50,095 bases of DNA from Syntrophobacteraceae bacterium (GTDB lineage: Bacteria; Desulfobacterota; Syntrophobacteria; Syntrophobacterales; Syntrophobacteraceae), in assembly GCA_025454175.1 (NCBI GenBank), contig JALOOX010000029.1:1-50095 (forward strand), in the 5' to 3' direction. The notes under the pieces are model-generated. The model worked only from the letters and a program-made list of their open reading frames with translations, did no database searches and had not been told where the DNA came from. Position 1 is the stretch's first letter; each line of letters opens with the position of its first letter. Below, one piece after another: positions 1 through 8,239 of the stretch. Position numbers and translations under genes: made by a program.

Positions 1-396
1 GATCCCGGACTCGTCGATGAGCCCCAAATCCACGAACCCTCCGAACTCGCTCTTCATGACCCGGAAGATGCGCTTGAGCTCGTTCTCGTCGGCCAGCTGA
101 TCGAAGGTGTAGGCCGAGGCGATGAAGCTCACGGCCGAGAGCCGCTCGGCGATGAAAAGCTCGAAGGAATGCTTGGCCTTGTTCACCAGGATGCGCAGCG
201 GGTTGACGATCTCCTCCCGCAGGGCCGTCTGGTACTGGTGGTAGTTGACGGCGGCCATGAGCAGCAGGGGGACCACGGTCACGAAGATCATGAGGATCAT
301 CATGTTTCGCCTCAGCACGTTGTATCGCTGGGGAGAATCGCCGTCGTCGTCTATCTTCAGAAGGCTCAGCCTGGAAAACCAGCTCTTGGGATTCAT
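1..396 (-). CDS. Membrane sensor protein, probable histidine kinase (N-terminal part, cut by window edge)
   Basis: Reading leftward from an ATG at 396, 132 codons stay open to the window edge, so only the N-terminus is present. After a short polar start there is one hydrophobic segment at about residues 32-50 (ILMIFVTVVPLLLMAAV). It is followed by a helical region with the sequence REEIVNPLRILVNKAKHSF and then the start of an extracytoplasmic sensing domain (FELFIAERLSAVSFIASAY). This layout is typical of Cache-type sensor kinases in Desulfobacterota. The start overlaps the stop of the NifX-like gene as ATGA, so the two are translationally coupled. The kinase domain is off the window; calling it a histidine kinase is inference from the sensor layout and the neighbouring response regulator. 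A diguanylate cyclase or chemoreceptor could begin the same way. Confidence 0.6.
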   Translation of the reverse strand, partial: MNPKSWFSRLSLLKIDDDGDSPQRYNVLRRNMMILMIFVTVVPLLLMAAVNYHQYQTALREEIVNPLRILVNKAKHSFELFIAERLSAVSFIASAYTFDQLADENELKRIFRVMKSEFGGFVDLGLIDESGI

Positions 397-743
397 TCCA
401 CGCGCCTCCCGCGATCCCTGAGGATCTGCCCGGGCTGGAGCGTTCCCGCCCGGTAATGATGGAGGGCCTCCTCGCAGAGGCCAATGACCGAGTCGATGAC
501 CTGGATGCGTTTCCAGACGAGGTACTGGTAGTACTCGTCCTCGATGCCCCCGCAAATGACGGTGCTTACCCCCTCCGTCATGATCATATGGCAGAGCTTC
601 TCGGTGGACGCCTGAGGCAGCACCAGGGTCCGCTCATCCAGAGCCACCCCGCCTTCCCCGATGACCGCGATGAGGACCTCGGTCGTGAGGTCGAACCGTG
701 GCGTCACATCGCTTCCGTGCAGACAGATGAGAACCTTGTTCAT
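393..743 (-). CDS. NifX/NafY-like dinitrogenase iron-molybdenum cofactor-binding domain protein
   Basis: A 116-residue protein that is essentially one domain of the NifX/NifB-C-terminal family (Pfam PF02579). Family members bind Fe-S or FeMo cofactor precursors, or unknown metalloclusters. Recognisable features are the starting strand MNKVLICLHGSDVTPRFDL, the variable loop, and the late alpha/beta part with TVICGGIEDEYYQYLVWKRI. No nif genes are visible nearby, so a nitrogenase role is not supported; stand-alone copies are common in anaerobes next to two-component systems. Its start overlaps the stop of the sigma-54 regulator by ATGA and its own stop overlaps the next start the same way. The three genes are therefore one operon. 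It may act as a metal- or redox-cluster-binding modulator of the signalling pair; that is inference. Confidence 0.75.
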   Translation of the reverse strand: MNKVLICLHGSDVTPRFDLTTEVLIAVIGEGGVALDERTLVLPQASTEKLCHMIMTEGVSTVICGGIEDEYYQYLVWKRIQVIDSVIGLCEEALHHYRAGTLQPGQILRDRGRRVE

Positions 744-2123
744 GCGTCGATCCCGTACTCCTTGAGCTTGCGCCAGAGCGTGCTGCGCCCCCAGCCGAGC
801 ATCGCGGCGGCCTTGCTCCGGCGGCCCTTGGCCTTGACCATCGCTTCCAGAATCATCCTGCGCTCCACCGAGGCCCAGTCGAGGGCCGAAACATCCTCCC
901 CCGAGAGCATCGAAGGTCCACCTTCCACCCGGGGCGGGGATTCCCGGGGCTCCGCGTCATGATCGGCGCCGAGGTCCAGCAGGTAAGCCGGCAGATGCCG
1001 CGTGCGGATGTGGTCCTCCTGGCAGAGGGTCAGGGCATATTCCACGATGTTTTTCAGCTCTCTCACGTTCCCGGGAAAGGGATAGGCGAGGAGCGCCTTG
1101 AGGGCGCGGGCCGAAAAGCCCTTGACGGGCTTCTCGCGCCTCCCCGCATGGCTCTTGAGGAAGTGGTCCAGGAGCAGGCGGACGTCATCCCCCCGCTCCC
1201 TCAGGGCCGGCAGCCTCAAACGCACGGCATTGAGGCGAAAGAAAAGATCCTCCCGAAAACGCGTGCGTGGCGGCGATCACCCGGGCATTGACCTGGAAGC
1301 CCCTGGCGCCGCCAACGGGATACACGATGCGCTCGTCCAGAAAGGTGAGGAGCTTCACCTGCAGGGCCAGGGGCAGGTCTCCGATCTCGGTCAGATAGAG
1401 GGTCCCGTTGTGGGCCAGCCGGAAACGGCCGGGCTTGTTCTCCACCGCGCCCGCGAAGGCCCCCTTCTGATGACCGAAAAGCTCCGATTCGAGGAGGGTG
1501 TCGGGCAATGCCCCGCAGTTCACCTTGATGAAGGGCTCCCTGGCCCTCGGCGAAGCCTGGTGAATGGCTTCGGCCAGGAAGTCCTTGCCCGACCCGGTCT
1601 CTCCGGTGATGAGGACGGAAGAATCCGACTGGGCGATGACCGGCAGAATCTGATGGATTCGCTCCATTTCCGGGCTGCGACCGATGATCCGCCCAAAGCC
1701 GAACGCCTGTCCCGACTTGCCGCTGAGGGTCCGAATCAGGCGAATGTCCTGTGCCGTCTCGAGATACCCCACCAGCTTTCCGTGCTGATCCCGGACGGGC
1801 GAAAAGGTCATGCAGACCGGGATCTTCTGGCGGTCTCGATTGACGATGTTCCCCTCGATACCGACCGGTTCCGAGATGAGCTTCGCCTGGCGGAGCGGGC
1901 ACCCCTCCAGGCAGATGTTGCCGCGCAGGATGAATTCGCAGGAAATTCCCCGGGCCTCTTCCCGGGTGTATCCCGTCAAGGCCTCCAGGGTGCGGTTGAT
2001 GAACTGGATTCGCCTTTCCCTGTCCAGAATGGCCACCCCCAGGGGCATGCCGTCGAGGAGCATCGGGAGACTGACGGATTGATCGAAGAGGCCGGCGATG
2101 TGTGGAAGGGATCGAAAAGCCAT
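740..2123 (-). pseudogene. PAS-AAA+-Fis sigma-54-dependent regulator, split by a frameshifting deletion
   Basis: Two adjoining minus-strand frames together make one NtrC-type activator. The upstream frame (from ATG at 2123) has a PAS domain at about residues 20-130 containing a cysteine-rich stretch (NICLEGCP). The AAA+ core follows with Walker A GETGSGKD (174-181), GAFAGA (221-226) and TLYLTEIGDLP (241-251). It stays in frame to RVIAATH (ends about 1263). The next base is extra, and the core resumes in another frame at RFREDLFFRLNAVRLRLP (from about 1261) and continues to a Fis-type helix-turn-helix ending at 740. In relatives about ten residues separate ATH from RFRED, so about 29 bp appear deleted. 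The sigma-54 contact motif is GAFAGA, not GAFTGA, and the Walker B aspartate is replaced by threonine, although the latter may be a subfamily trait. A sequencing error cannot explain a 29-bp loss easily, but an assembly fault could. An upstream in-frame start at 2252 is less likely. Confidence 0.75.
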
Positions 2124-2160
2124 CCTGAGCTTGAAACCTCGCTGTTGGATCGGCCAAAAA

Positions 2161-2176
2161 TGTTTCTTTATGAAAC
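2161..2176. promoter_or_regulatory. Short palindrome upstream of the sigma-54 regulator, possible operator
   Basis: TGTTTCTTTATGAAAC contains GTTTC and GAAAC half-sites separated by 5 bases, 38 bp upstream of the preferred start of the regulator gene. A further GAAACG follows at about 2184. Helix-turn-helix activators often bind such sites in their own upstream region, so this could be an autoregulatory site. If the longer start at 2252 were used, the site would lie inside the coding region. Weak evidence. Confidence 0.25.
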
Positions 2177-2380
2177 GCCACGAAACGCTTCGGACAATTA
2201 CCGTCTCCACCACGTGAACACGTGCACCAATGAAGCCCAGGAGGGAGGCCATTACGGAACATGGATATCGGTTGCGCGCATCATAAGCCTAGAAGCATGC
2301 CGCGATTTTGTCAACCCAATTTGTTTCAGAATAGCACAGTTTTCAAAACGACGGGAACCGGGAGCGACGACGGCCGACGA

Positions 2381-2405
2381 GATGAGATGTGATGTGATGT
2401 GATTC
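2381..2405. repeat. Short tandem array of a 5-bp unit
   Basis: Five consecutive pentamers read GATGA, GATGT, GATGT, GATGT, GATTC. The array lies in the non-coding stretch between the sigma-54 regulator and the stress protein gene. No function is visible. Confidence 0.6.
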
Positions 2406-2502
2406 CGGCCCTGGAAAGGGCCTGGGGGCAAAGGCGGGAAGACGGGAATGGGCATGGCGCGCCCCCCGAGTGCGCTCGGGCGGAAATGATCGCCCAGATC
2501 CG

Positions 2503-2532
2503 CTGGCTCCCAAGCTTGAGCTTGGGAGCCAG
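2503..2532. repeat. Perfect 14-bp inverted repeat with 2-base loop
   Basis: CTGGCTCCCAAGCT is followed after two bases by its exact reverse complement AGCTTGGGAGCCAG. A weaker GC-rich hairpin with a GGAA loop lies at 2407-2422. The hairpin follows the stress protein gene in its direction of transcription but has no T-tract on either strand, so it is not a classic rho-independent terminator. It may stabilise the transcript end or be a recombination relic. The 2124-2697 stretch holds no gene that I can support. Confidence 0.6.
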
Positions 2533-2562
2533 CAAGCGGTTGAGGACTTGCGCCCGGCGGTG

Positions 2563-2701
2563 CTAGGAGGTTGTCCGAGAACACCTCGTTGTCATTTCTA
2601 GCGGAGCGTAGCGAAGAGAGAAATCTCGAAAAGTCGAGATGTTACTGCGAGCGGGATTTCTCGCTATCGCTCGAAATGACAGTTGTCGGACAGCCTCCTA
2701 G
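2563..2701. mobile_element. MITE-like element, family A, copy 1 (about 139 bp)
   Basis: The ends are imperfect inverted repeats: CTAGGAGGTTGTCCGA at 2563 and TCGGACAGCCTCCTAG ending at 2701 (15 of 16 match when reversed). A second inner pair is formed by TTGTCATTTC and GAAATGACAG, and the middle has GAGCG-rich short hairpins. The element codes for nothing. Its right end supplies the TAG stop codon of the adjacent universal stress protein gene. A shorter, decayed relative lies at about 4117-4187. Small palindromic elements of this kind are usually moved by a transposase elsewhere in the genome, but none is visible here. Confidence 0.65.
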
Positions 2702-3666
2702 CTCACCACCCAGACGGTCTGGGCGCGAGCCAGCTGGAGGACTTTGCTGCTCACCCGCCCCATGAAAAACTCCTGAATCCTGGACAGGCCGCGTCGCCCG
2801 ACAACGATCGTGTCATGCCCGCCGCTTTCAGCCTCGTCCACGATGGCTCCCGCGCGACTGGCCACTCCCTTGACGATCTTCTGCCTCACCCTTTCAGGAG
2901 GGACGCCGGCACCGACGAGCCTCTGCTTCGCTTTTTCGAAGACCTCCAGGACCTCCTCCTCCGCATGCTCCAACTCCCTGTCCACCCGCTGGATCCAGTC
3001 CTGGTCATGGCTGAGCATATAGGAATCGCCAAAGCCCTGGAGAAAAACGTTCAGGCCGCGGATGGCGTGAAACAGCGTGATTTCGAAAGGCCCACCGGCG
3101 CCCACCATGGCGCCCACATGATCCACCGTGCGCAGCGCTTCCTCGGAGGTATCCACCGACAGAAGCATCCTGGGCGCATGGCGGGAGCCGGAGACCACCC
3201 ATATGGGAATGTGGACCAGCTTTCCAATGAGCTTGCCGGCAACGCTCCCCATGACCAGGTCCTTGAGCTGGCTGAGGCCCATGCGTCCCACGACGACGGC
3301 AGCGTACCCGCCGCGGGATTCGGCCAGGATGTCCCGCGCGATCCCCTCTTTTCTGGCTTCGATTCGAGTAGTCACCGCACCCTCGGGAACCCCGAGATCG
3401 GCAAGGGCGGAGCGGGCTTTGGCCATGAAGGCCTCGATCAGCCTCTCCTGTTGCGACTCCCATTCACCGATGTTGGCGATTTTATAGTGAAACGCCGGCT
3501 CCTTCTCGAGGTCCCAGAAAGACTCCGGGATCTTGGTCATGACATGGAAAACGACGACCTCCAGCCGGTCCCCGGGAACGTTCAAACCCACGTATCGGAC
3601 AGCCTCCAGCGCCGGGTCAGACCCATCCACAGCCACCAGAACGCGTATTCGCTCATCATTCGCCAT
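2698..3666 (-). CDS. Tandem-domain universal stress protein
   Basis: A 322-residue cytoplasmic protein with two UspA domains in tandem (about 8-150 and 160-322). The first domain has the ATP-binding pattern G-2x-G-9x-G-S/T (VGRMGLSQLKDLVMGS). The second has VGRRGLSRIQEFFMGR, where the usual Ser/Thr after the last glycine is Arg, so its nucleotide binding may differ. Members bind ATP or act as stress-linked dimers; the target is unknown. A strong ribosome site (AAAGGGGGG) precedes the ATG at 3666. It is monocistronic on the minus strand. Its stop codon lies within the terminal repeat of the adjoining small mobile element, so the extreme C-terminus may have been reset by insertion. Confidence 0.88.
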   Translation of the reverse strand: MANDERIRVLVAVDGSDPALEAVRYVGLNVPGDRLEVVVFHVMTKIPESFWDLEKEPAFHYKIANIGEWESQQERLIEAFMAKARSALADLGVPEGAVTTRIEARKEGIARDILAESRGGYAAVVVGRMGLSQLKDLVMGSVAGKLIGKLVHIPIWVVSGSRHAPRMLLSVDTSEEALRTVDHVGAMVGAGGPFEITLFHAIRGLNVFLQGFGDSYMLSHDQDWIQRVDRELEHAEEEVLEVFEKAKQRLVGAGVPPERVRQKIVKGVASRAGAIVDEAESGGHDTIVVGRRGLSRIQEFFMGRVSSKVLQLARAQTVWVVS

Positions 3667-4226
3667 GACCGCCCCCCTTTCATGCGTCGGGTTTCAGCCG
3701 CCGCATGTCTCTAACAGGCTGATTCCCCTCACGTGACAACCCGCTGGCCAAACCCGCGGAATCCCGAAATCTCGCGTCTTTGAGATGAACATCGTTCTGC
3801 TTTCTTCACGTTTCCGGAAAGCGCTTCCCTTCACACATACCCGATGTGGTTTCGGCGCGCAAGGCCGGGCTGCACGGAGAAATCCGTGATGCCGGGCAAT
3901 CCGCCGACGGGGTGCATTGGACCGGCCGGCATGTTTGTTGTCCATGCTTATTATTCTTGTTAACCGGCTTCCGAGCGACAACCGGTCCCCTTGCCCCATT
4001 TCAGTCGAAGCGAATGCGAAATGCAAGTCCCCCCTTGACACCGATGTGTCCATGGGTCAGAAATACAAGCTTTTGTTCGGTTTCGCTATGGAGTGCCCAC
4101 GAATCGGGAGCGTCCGTCAGGAGGCTGTCCAGGAACGGGTACATCGCCTTCTGTTGTCATCCCGGAGGCATTGTCGGACAGCTTCCCAGGCTCCCCGGCG
4201 GCGACTCAACTACTGGAAGGAATGGA
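3667..4226. other. Non-coding region between the stress protein gene and typA
   Basis: This 560-bp divergent gap must carry both promoters. It contains a moderately AT-rich patch at about 3930-3965 and the decayed small element at 4117-4187. I find no convincing -35/-10 pair and no RNA gene. Open frames here have no good ribosome site and resemble no protein I know. Confidence 0.5.
4117..4187. mobile_element. MITE-like element, family A, decayed copy 2
   Basis: TCAGGAGGCTGTCC near 4117 and TGTCGGACAGCTTCC ending near 4187 match the terminal inverted repeats of the element at 2563-2701, and an internal TTGTCAT is retained. The centre is shorter and diverged. The copy ends about 40 bp before the typA start codon, so it sits in the typA leader or promoter region. 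The relationship is judged by eye. Confidence 0.45.
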
Positions 4227-6014
4227 ATGCAAGCACGTCAAGACCTGCGCAACCTGGCCATCATCGCTCACGTGGACCACGGCAAGACCACCCTCGTGGA
4301 CGCCATGCTCTGGCAGAGCGGCGTCTTTCGAGAGAACGAGCAGGTGTCCGAGCGCGTCATGGACAGCCTGGATCTCGAGCGCGAAAAGGGCATCACCATC
4401 ATGGCCAAGAACACGGCCGTGGTGTACCGGGGTGTCAAGATCAACATCGTGGACACACCCGGCCATGCCGACTTCGGAGGCGAGGTCGAGCGCACCCTGA
4501 ACATGGTGGACGGGGTGATGCTGCTGGTGGACGCCACCGAGGGGCCTCTTCCCCAGACGCGATTCGTCCTCGGCAAGGCCCTGGAGCGGGGGCTGCCTCC
4601 CATCGTGGTCATCAACAAGATCGACCGGCCCGACCGGCGCATCCAGGAAGTCCTGGACGAGGTCTATGACCTTTTCATCGACCTGGACGCCACCGAGGAC
4701 CAGCTGGAGTTTCCGGTGCTTTACACCAACGCCAAGGCCGGCATCGCCCTGACGGACCCCGAGGCAGAGGGCAGGGACCTGGTTCCCCTCTTCGAGACCA
4801 TACTATCCTCCATTCCCGCACCCTCCCACGACCCGGATGCGCCGCTCCAGTTCCTGGTCACGAATCTTCAATACAGCGACTACGTCGGTCGCATCGCCGT
4901 GGGCAAAATCGTGAACGGCTCCATCAACCACGGGCAGGAAGTGGCCCTGCTCAAACCCGGCGAGCCGCCGTGCAGGGCGGGCCTCAGCGTCGTCTACAGC
5001 TACGAGGGGCTGGACCGGGTGGAGAGGGACCGGGTGGACGCCGGGGACATCGCGGCCGTGGCGGGTGTGGAGGATGTGTTCATTGGGGATACGCTGGGGG
5101 ACCTCGTGGATCCTCGACCACTTCCCACCATCACCGTCGAGGAGCCGACCATCGCCATGGTCTTCTCGGTCAACACCTCTCCCCTGGCGGGCAAGGAGGG
5201 CAGATACCTCACCTCGAGGCACATCAAGGACCGCCTCGACAAGGAGCTGCTCTACAACGTGAGCATCCGGGTGGAGCAGGCGGAAACGCGGGAATCCTTC
5301 CGGGTGAGCGCTCGAGGCGAAATGCAGCTGGCGGTCCTGGTGGAGACCATGCGCCGGGAAGGCTATGAGCTCTCCCTCTCCAAGCCCCGCATCATCACCC
5401 GGGAAGTTGGCGGACAGGTGGTCGAGCCCCAGGAGCTGGCCGTGGTGGACGTTCCGGAAAACTACGTGGGGATCGTGACGGAGATGCTGAGCTCCAGGCG
5501 CGGTCAGATGACCAGGATGATCAACAACGGGTTCGGGCGGGTACGGCTCGAATTCGAGATCCCTTCACGGGGCCTCATCGGGCTCCGAAGCCAGTTTCTG
5601 ACGGACACCCGGGGAACGGGGATCCTGAACACGCTGGTCATCGGGCACACTCCCCACGCCGGCCCTATCACGGGACGGCCCAACGGGGTGCTGGTGTCGG
5701 ACCGGGCCGGAAAAGCCGTGACCTATGCCATCCACCATCTGCAGCCGCGGGGCACCATTTTCGTGAACCCCGGAGATCCCGTCTACGAAGGCATGATCGT
5801 CGGCGAGAACTCACGGGCCGAGGACATGTGGGTCAACATCACCAAGGAGAAGAAGCTCACCAACATCCGAGCGGCCGGCTCCGATGAAGCCCTGCGCCTC
5901 ATACCGCCGCGGCAGTTCACCCTGGAGCTCGCCATGGAGTACATCAACGACGACGAGCTGGTGGAGGTCACCCCCCGCTCCATCCGGCTTCGGAAAGCCA
6001 AAGGCCGGCCATGA
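4227..6014 (+). CDS. typA: Ribosome-associated GTPase TypA/BipA
   Basis: A 595-residue translational GTPase of the EF-G/LepA superfamily that binds the 70S ribosome and assists 50S assembly and stress adaptation. Visible motifs are G1 AHVDHGKT (14-21), the EREKGITI switch I region, G3 [14 protein letters not shown] and G4 NKID. A beta-barrel domain 2, EF-G-like domains III and V, and the TypA-specific C-terminal part (from about 480, near [15 protein letters not shown]) follow. The length is close to the usual 600 or so. I chose ATG 4227 because translation there gives the standard TypA N-terminus and GGAAGG lies 7 bases upstream; the frame is open further upstream but unconserved. It appears monocistronic. 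Confidence 0.96.
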   Translation: MQARQDLRNLAIIAHVDHGKTTLVDAMLWQSGVFRENEQVSERVMDSLDLEREKGITIMAKNTAVVYRGVKINIVDTPGHADFGGEVERTLNMVDGVMLLVDATEGPLPQTRFVLGKALERGLPPIVVINKIDRPDRRIQEVLDEVYDLFIDLDATEDQLEFPVLYTNAKAGIALTDPEAEGRDLVPLFETILSSIPAPSHDPDAPLQFLVTNLQYSDYVGRIAVGKIVNGSINHGQEVALLKPGEPPCRAGLSVVYSYEGLDRVERDRVDAGDIAAVAGVEDVFIGDTLGDLVDPRPLPTITVEEPTIAMVFSVNTSPLAGKEGRYLTSRHIKDRLDKELLYNVSIRVEQAETRESFRVSARGEMQLAVLVETMRREGYELSLSKPRIITREVGGQVVEPQELAVVDVPENYVGIVTEMLSSRRGQMTRMINNGFGRVRLEFEIPSRGLIGLRSQFLTDTRGTGILNTLVIGHTPHAGPITGRPNGVLVSDRAGKAVTYAIHHLQPRGTIFVNPGDPVYEGMIVGENSRAEDMWVNITKEKKLTNIRAAGSDEALRLIPPRQFTLELAMEYINDDELVEVTPRSIRLRKAKGRP

Positions 6015-6418
6015 ATGATACGGGGCGAGGGCTTCCGTTGAGCCCCTCCATCCGGCTGCACCGAAGCGCAGCCAGGCATTGCATGACCAGAGGCCTGCTC
6101 ATCCCCTGGGCCCAAAGCCCGACCATTCAGACCGATCAGAGTGAAATATTTCTCGACTTCACTTGTAAAGTCACCAAATATCGCTGAAGCACACTCCCCC
6201 GAATGTCGATTATTCATCACGACAAGTGAACCTGCGACAGCTTCCTCGATCCAGCTCACGGAATGGAGAGCCACTGGGGCCTGTGAATGGCTGCTCCACC
6301 CTTTCCTCGTCGCATTCTTCCGTTTCGGCAGGCCGGCATTTTCCCTGTGCGGAGGAATGGTATTGTGAGGCAGAGCTGTCGGGGATTCATTCACACGGCA
6401 TTCAATTGGAGGGAAGAG
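6015..6418. other. Non-coding region between typA and the chemoreceptor gene
   Basis: About 400 bp between two plus-strand genes. GGGGC and GCCCC near 6030-6055 could form a loose hairpin after typA, without a T-tract. An AT-richer patch lies around 6140-6185. No gene or RNA was recognised. Two short overlapping frames here lack ribosome sites. Confidence 0.45.
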
Positions 6419-8050
6419 ATGACATTGAGACACGCTGGACTTTCTACCAAAATGATGGTGCTGGGCGTCGGGATGGTGCTGTGCTTTTCGATGGTGCTCA
6501 TCTGGGCCTACAAGAGGATCGAAACGAAAATCTACGAGGACAGGCAGGCTCAGATCCGGGGGGTGACCGAGGTGGCCTTCAGCCTCATGACCGAATACGA
6601 GGCTCGCATCAAGACCGGAGAGCTGACGCTGGAGGAGGCCAAGAAGCGGGCGGCCCTCAGGGTGAAGAACCTCCGTTACAGCGGCCAGGAGTATTTCTGG
6701 ATCAACGATCTGACCCCCAGGATGGTGATGCACCCCTTCAGGCCCGAGCTGGACGGCCAGGATCTCAGCGGGAGCAAGGATCCCGACGGCAAGGCGCTCT
6801 TCGTGGAGATGGTCAGGACGTGCAAGGAGAATGGAGCCGGCTTTGTCGACTACATGTGGCCCAAGCCCGGAGCAAGCAAGCCCGTGCCCAAGATCTCCTT
6901 TGTCAAGCTCTTCGAGCCCTGGGGCTGGATCGTGGGCTCGGGGGTCTACGTGGACGACATAGAGGCTGAACTGTCGATAATTCGCAGGGCTTTCCTGGGG
7001 GCCGCCCTCTTCCTCGGAATCGGTGGGCTTCTGCTGACCTGGCTGCTGGCCAGGAAGACGGCCCGCCCCATCATGGGAGCGGTGGACGGGCTCCTGGCAA
7101 GCTCGGACAGCATTGCCGCGGCGGCGGTCCAGATCTCGTCCGCAAGCCAGCAGCTGGCGGAGGGCGCCTCGGAGCAGGCCGCAGCCATCGAGGAAACCTC
7201 GGCATCCCTGGAGGAGATCGCGTCGACGACCAGGAAGAACGCCGAAAACGCAGGTTACGCCGACAAGCTCATGAAAAACACCAATGAAATCGTCGAGCGC
7301 GCCAACCATTCCATGCAGAGCCTGACCTCCTCCATGACGGAGATTTCCGGTGCGAGCGAGCAGACTCAAAAGATCGTCAAGACCATCGACGAAATCGCCT
7401 TTCAGACGAACCTCCTGGCTCTGAACGCCGCGGTTGAGGCGGCGCGGGCGGGGGAGGCCGGGGCAGGCTTCGCCGTGGTGGCCGACGAGGTGAGGAACCT
7501 CGCCATGCGGGCCGCGGAATCCGCCAGAAGCACGGGGGAGCTGATCGAGAGCACCGTCAAGAAGATCCGGGTGGGCGTGGATCTGGTTCAGCAGACGAAC
7601 CAGGAGTTCAACGAGGTCACCTCCATGGTCACCAAGTCCGGAGAGCTGGTGGGCGAGATCGCGGCAGCCTCCCACGAGCAGGCCCAGGGCATCGACCATC
7701 TCAACCAGGCCGTGCAGGAAATGGACAAGGTGGTTCAGCGCAATGCCGCCAGTGCCGAGGAGACCGCTTCCATCACGGGTGAGATGAACGCACAAAGCGC
7801 GCTGGTGAAAGACATGGTGGGCGGTCTTGCGACTCTGGTGGGCAGTGGGGCTCACTCGGCCGACGTGTCCGGGAAACAGGACGGAGCGCCGCCGAAAGCG
7901 GCGAATCCTCCCAGAAGGTCCGTTCAGGCCGGCCGACCGTCGGCCAAGAATGGAGGCAACGGCAATCGCTCAGCCGTCATGAAGACAACGCCGAAGCAGC
8001 TCCCGCCCGAAAGGGTCATTCCCTTCGAGGAGGATTTCCGGGATTTTTAG
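6419..8050 (+). CDS. Methyl-accepting chemotaxis protein with single Cache domain, no clear HAMP
   Basis: A 543-residue inner-membrane chemoreceptor. It has TM1 at about 12-30, a periplasmic single Cache domain at about 33-190 (with YFWINDLTPRMVMHPF and EPWGWIVGSGVYVDDI, typical of sCache_2), TM2 at about 191-211 and a long cytoplasmic coiled coil. The hairpin tip EIAFQTNLLALNAAVEAARA (325-344) and the adjoining VVADEVRNLA are the sites for CheA/CheW contact. Only a short ARKTARPI segment follows TM2, so a full HAMP domain seems missing. The C-terminal IPFEEDFRDF tail resembles those of other desulfobacterial receptors. Ligands of related Cache domains are small organic acids; none can be assigned here. 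GGGAAGAG precedes the ATG. No other che genes are nearby. Confidence 0.93.
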   Translation: MTLRHAGLSTKMMVLGVGMVLCFSMVLIWAYKRIETKIYEDRQAQIRGVTEVAFSLMTEYEARIKTGELTLEEAKKRAALRVKNLRYSGQEYFWINDLTPRMVMHPFRPELDGQDLSGSKDPDGKALFVEMVRTCKENGAGFVDYMWPKPGASKPVPKISFVKLFEPWGWIVGSGVYVDDIEAELSIIRRAFLGAALFLGIGGLLLTWLLARKTARPIMGAVDGLLASSDSIAAAAVQISSASQQLAEGASEQAAAIEETSASLEEIASTTRKNAENAGYADKLMKNTNEIVERANHSMQSLTSSMTEISGASEQTQKIVKTIDEIAFQTNLLALNAAVEAARAGEAGAGFAVVADEVRNLAMRAAESARSTGELIESTVKKIRVGVDLVQQTNQEFNEVTSMVTKSGELVGEIAAASHEQAQGIDHLNQAVQEMDKVVQRNAASAEETASITGEMNAQSALVKDMVGGLATLVGSGAHSADVSGKQDGAPPKAANPPRRSVQAGRPSAKNGGNGNRSAVMKTTPKQLPPERVIPFEEDFRDF

Positions 8051-8091
8051 AAGTGCTGTCCTGCTGAAACACTGGTATCGATAAAAATGAT

Positions 8092-8125
8092 GCGTGACCG
8101 CTCTCCACCCGGAGGGCGGTCACGC
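8092..8125. terminator. Strong stem-loop after the chemoreceptor gene
   Basis: GCGTGACCGC (8092-8101) pairs perfectly with GCGGTCACGC (8116-8125), and CTCC/GGAG inside the loop can extend the stem. It lies 41 bp past the receptor stop, between convergent genes. No T-run follows on the plus strand, so it is a terminator-like or RNA-stabilising hairpin, not a textbook intrinsic terminator. Confidence 0.5.
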
Positions 8126-8139
8126 GTCAGAGCAGGTTA

Positions 8140-8239
8140 TATACCCGTTGAGGATAGAATCTTACGTTTATGCCACCTGTAGGGGCGAAAAATCTTTCGC
8201 CCCTACCGTTCCCTGAAACGAATCTTTCCACCCTTAACG
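8140..8239. mobile_element. MITE-like element, family B, copy 1
   Basis: About 100 bp that reappears in inverted orientation at 41012-41117 with roughly 7 mismatches. The centre is a GTAGGGGCGAAA / TTTCGCCCCTAC hairpin, and the left end is TATACCCGTTGAGG. The right end keeps CCCTTAACG but loses the outer TATACC. That right half lies inside the 3' end of the HExxH gene and provides its last codons and its stop. Confidence 0.75.

Noticed and set aside
3935..3954. TTGTTG and TATTAT as a typA promoter
   Set aside because: The spacing is only 8 bases, far from the 16-18 needed.
5783..7855. A 690-codon minus-strand frame opposite typA's end and the chemoreceptor
   Set aside because: It is a complement of conserved coding sequence with no family resemblance, and it crosses the intergenic gap without meaning.
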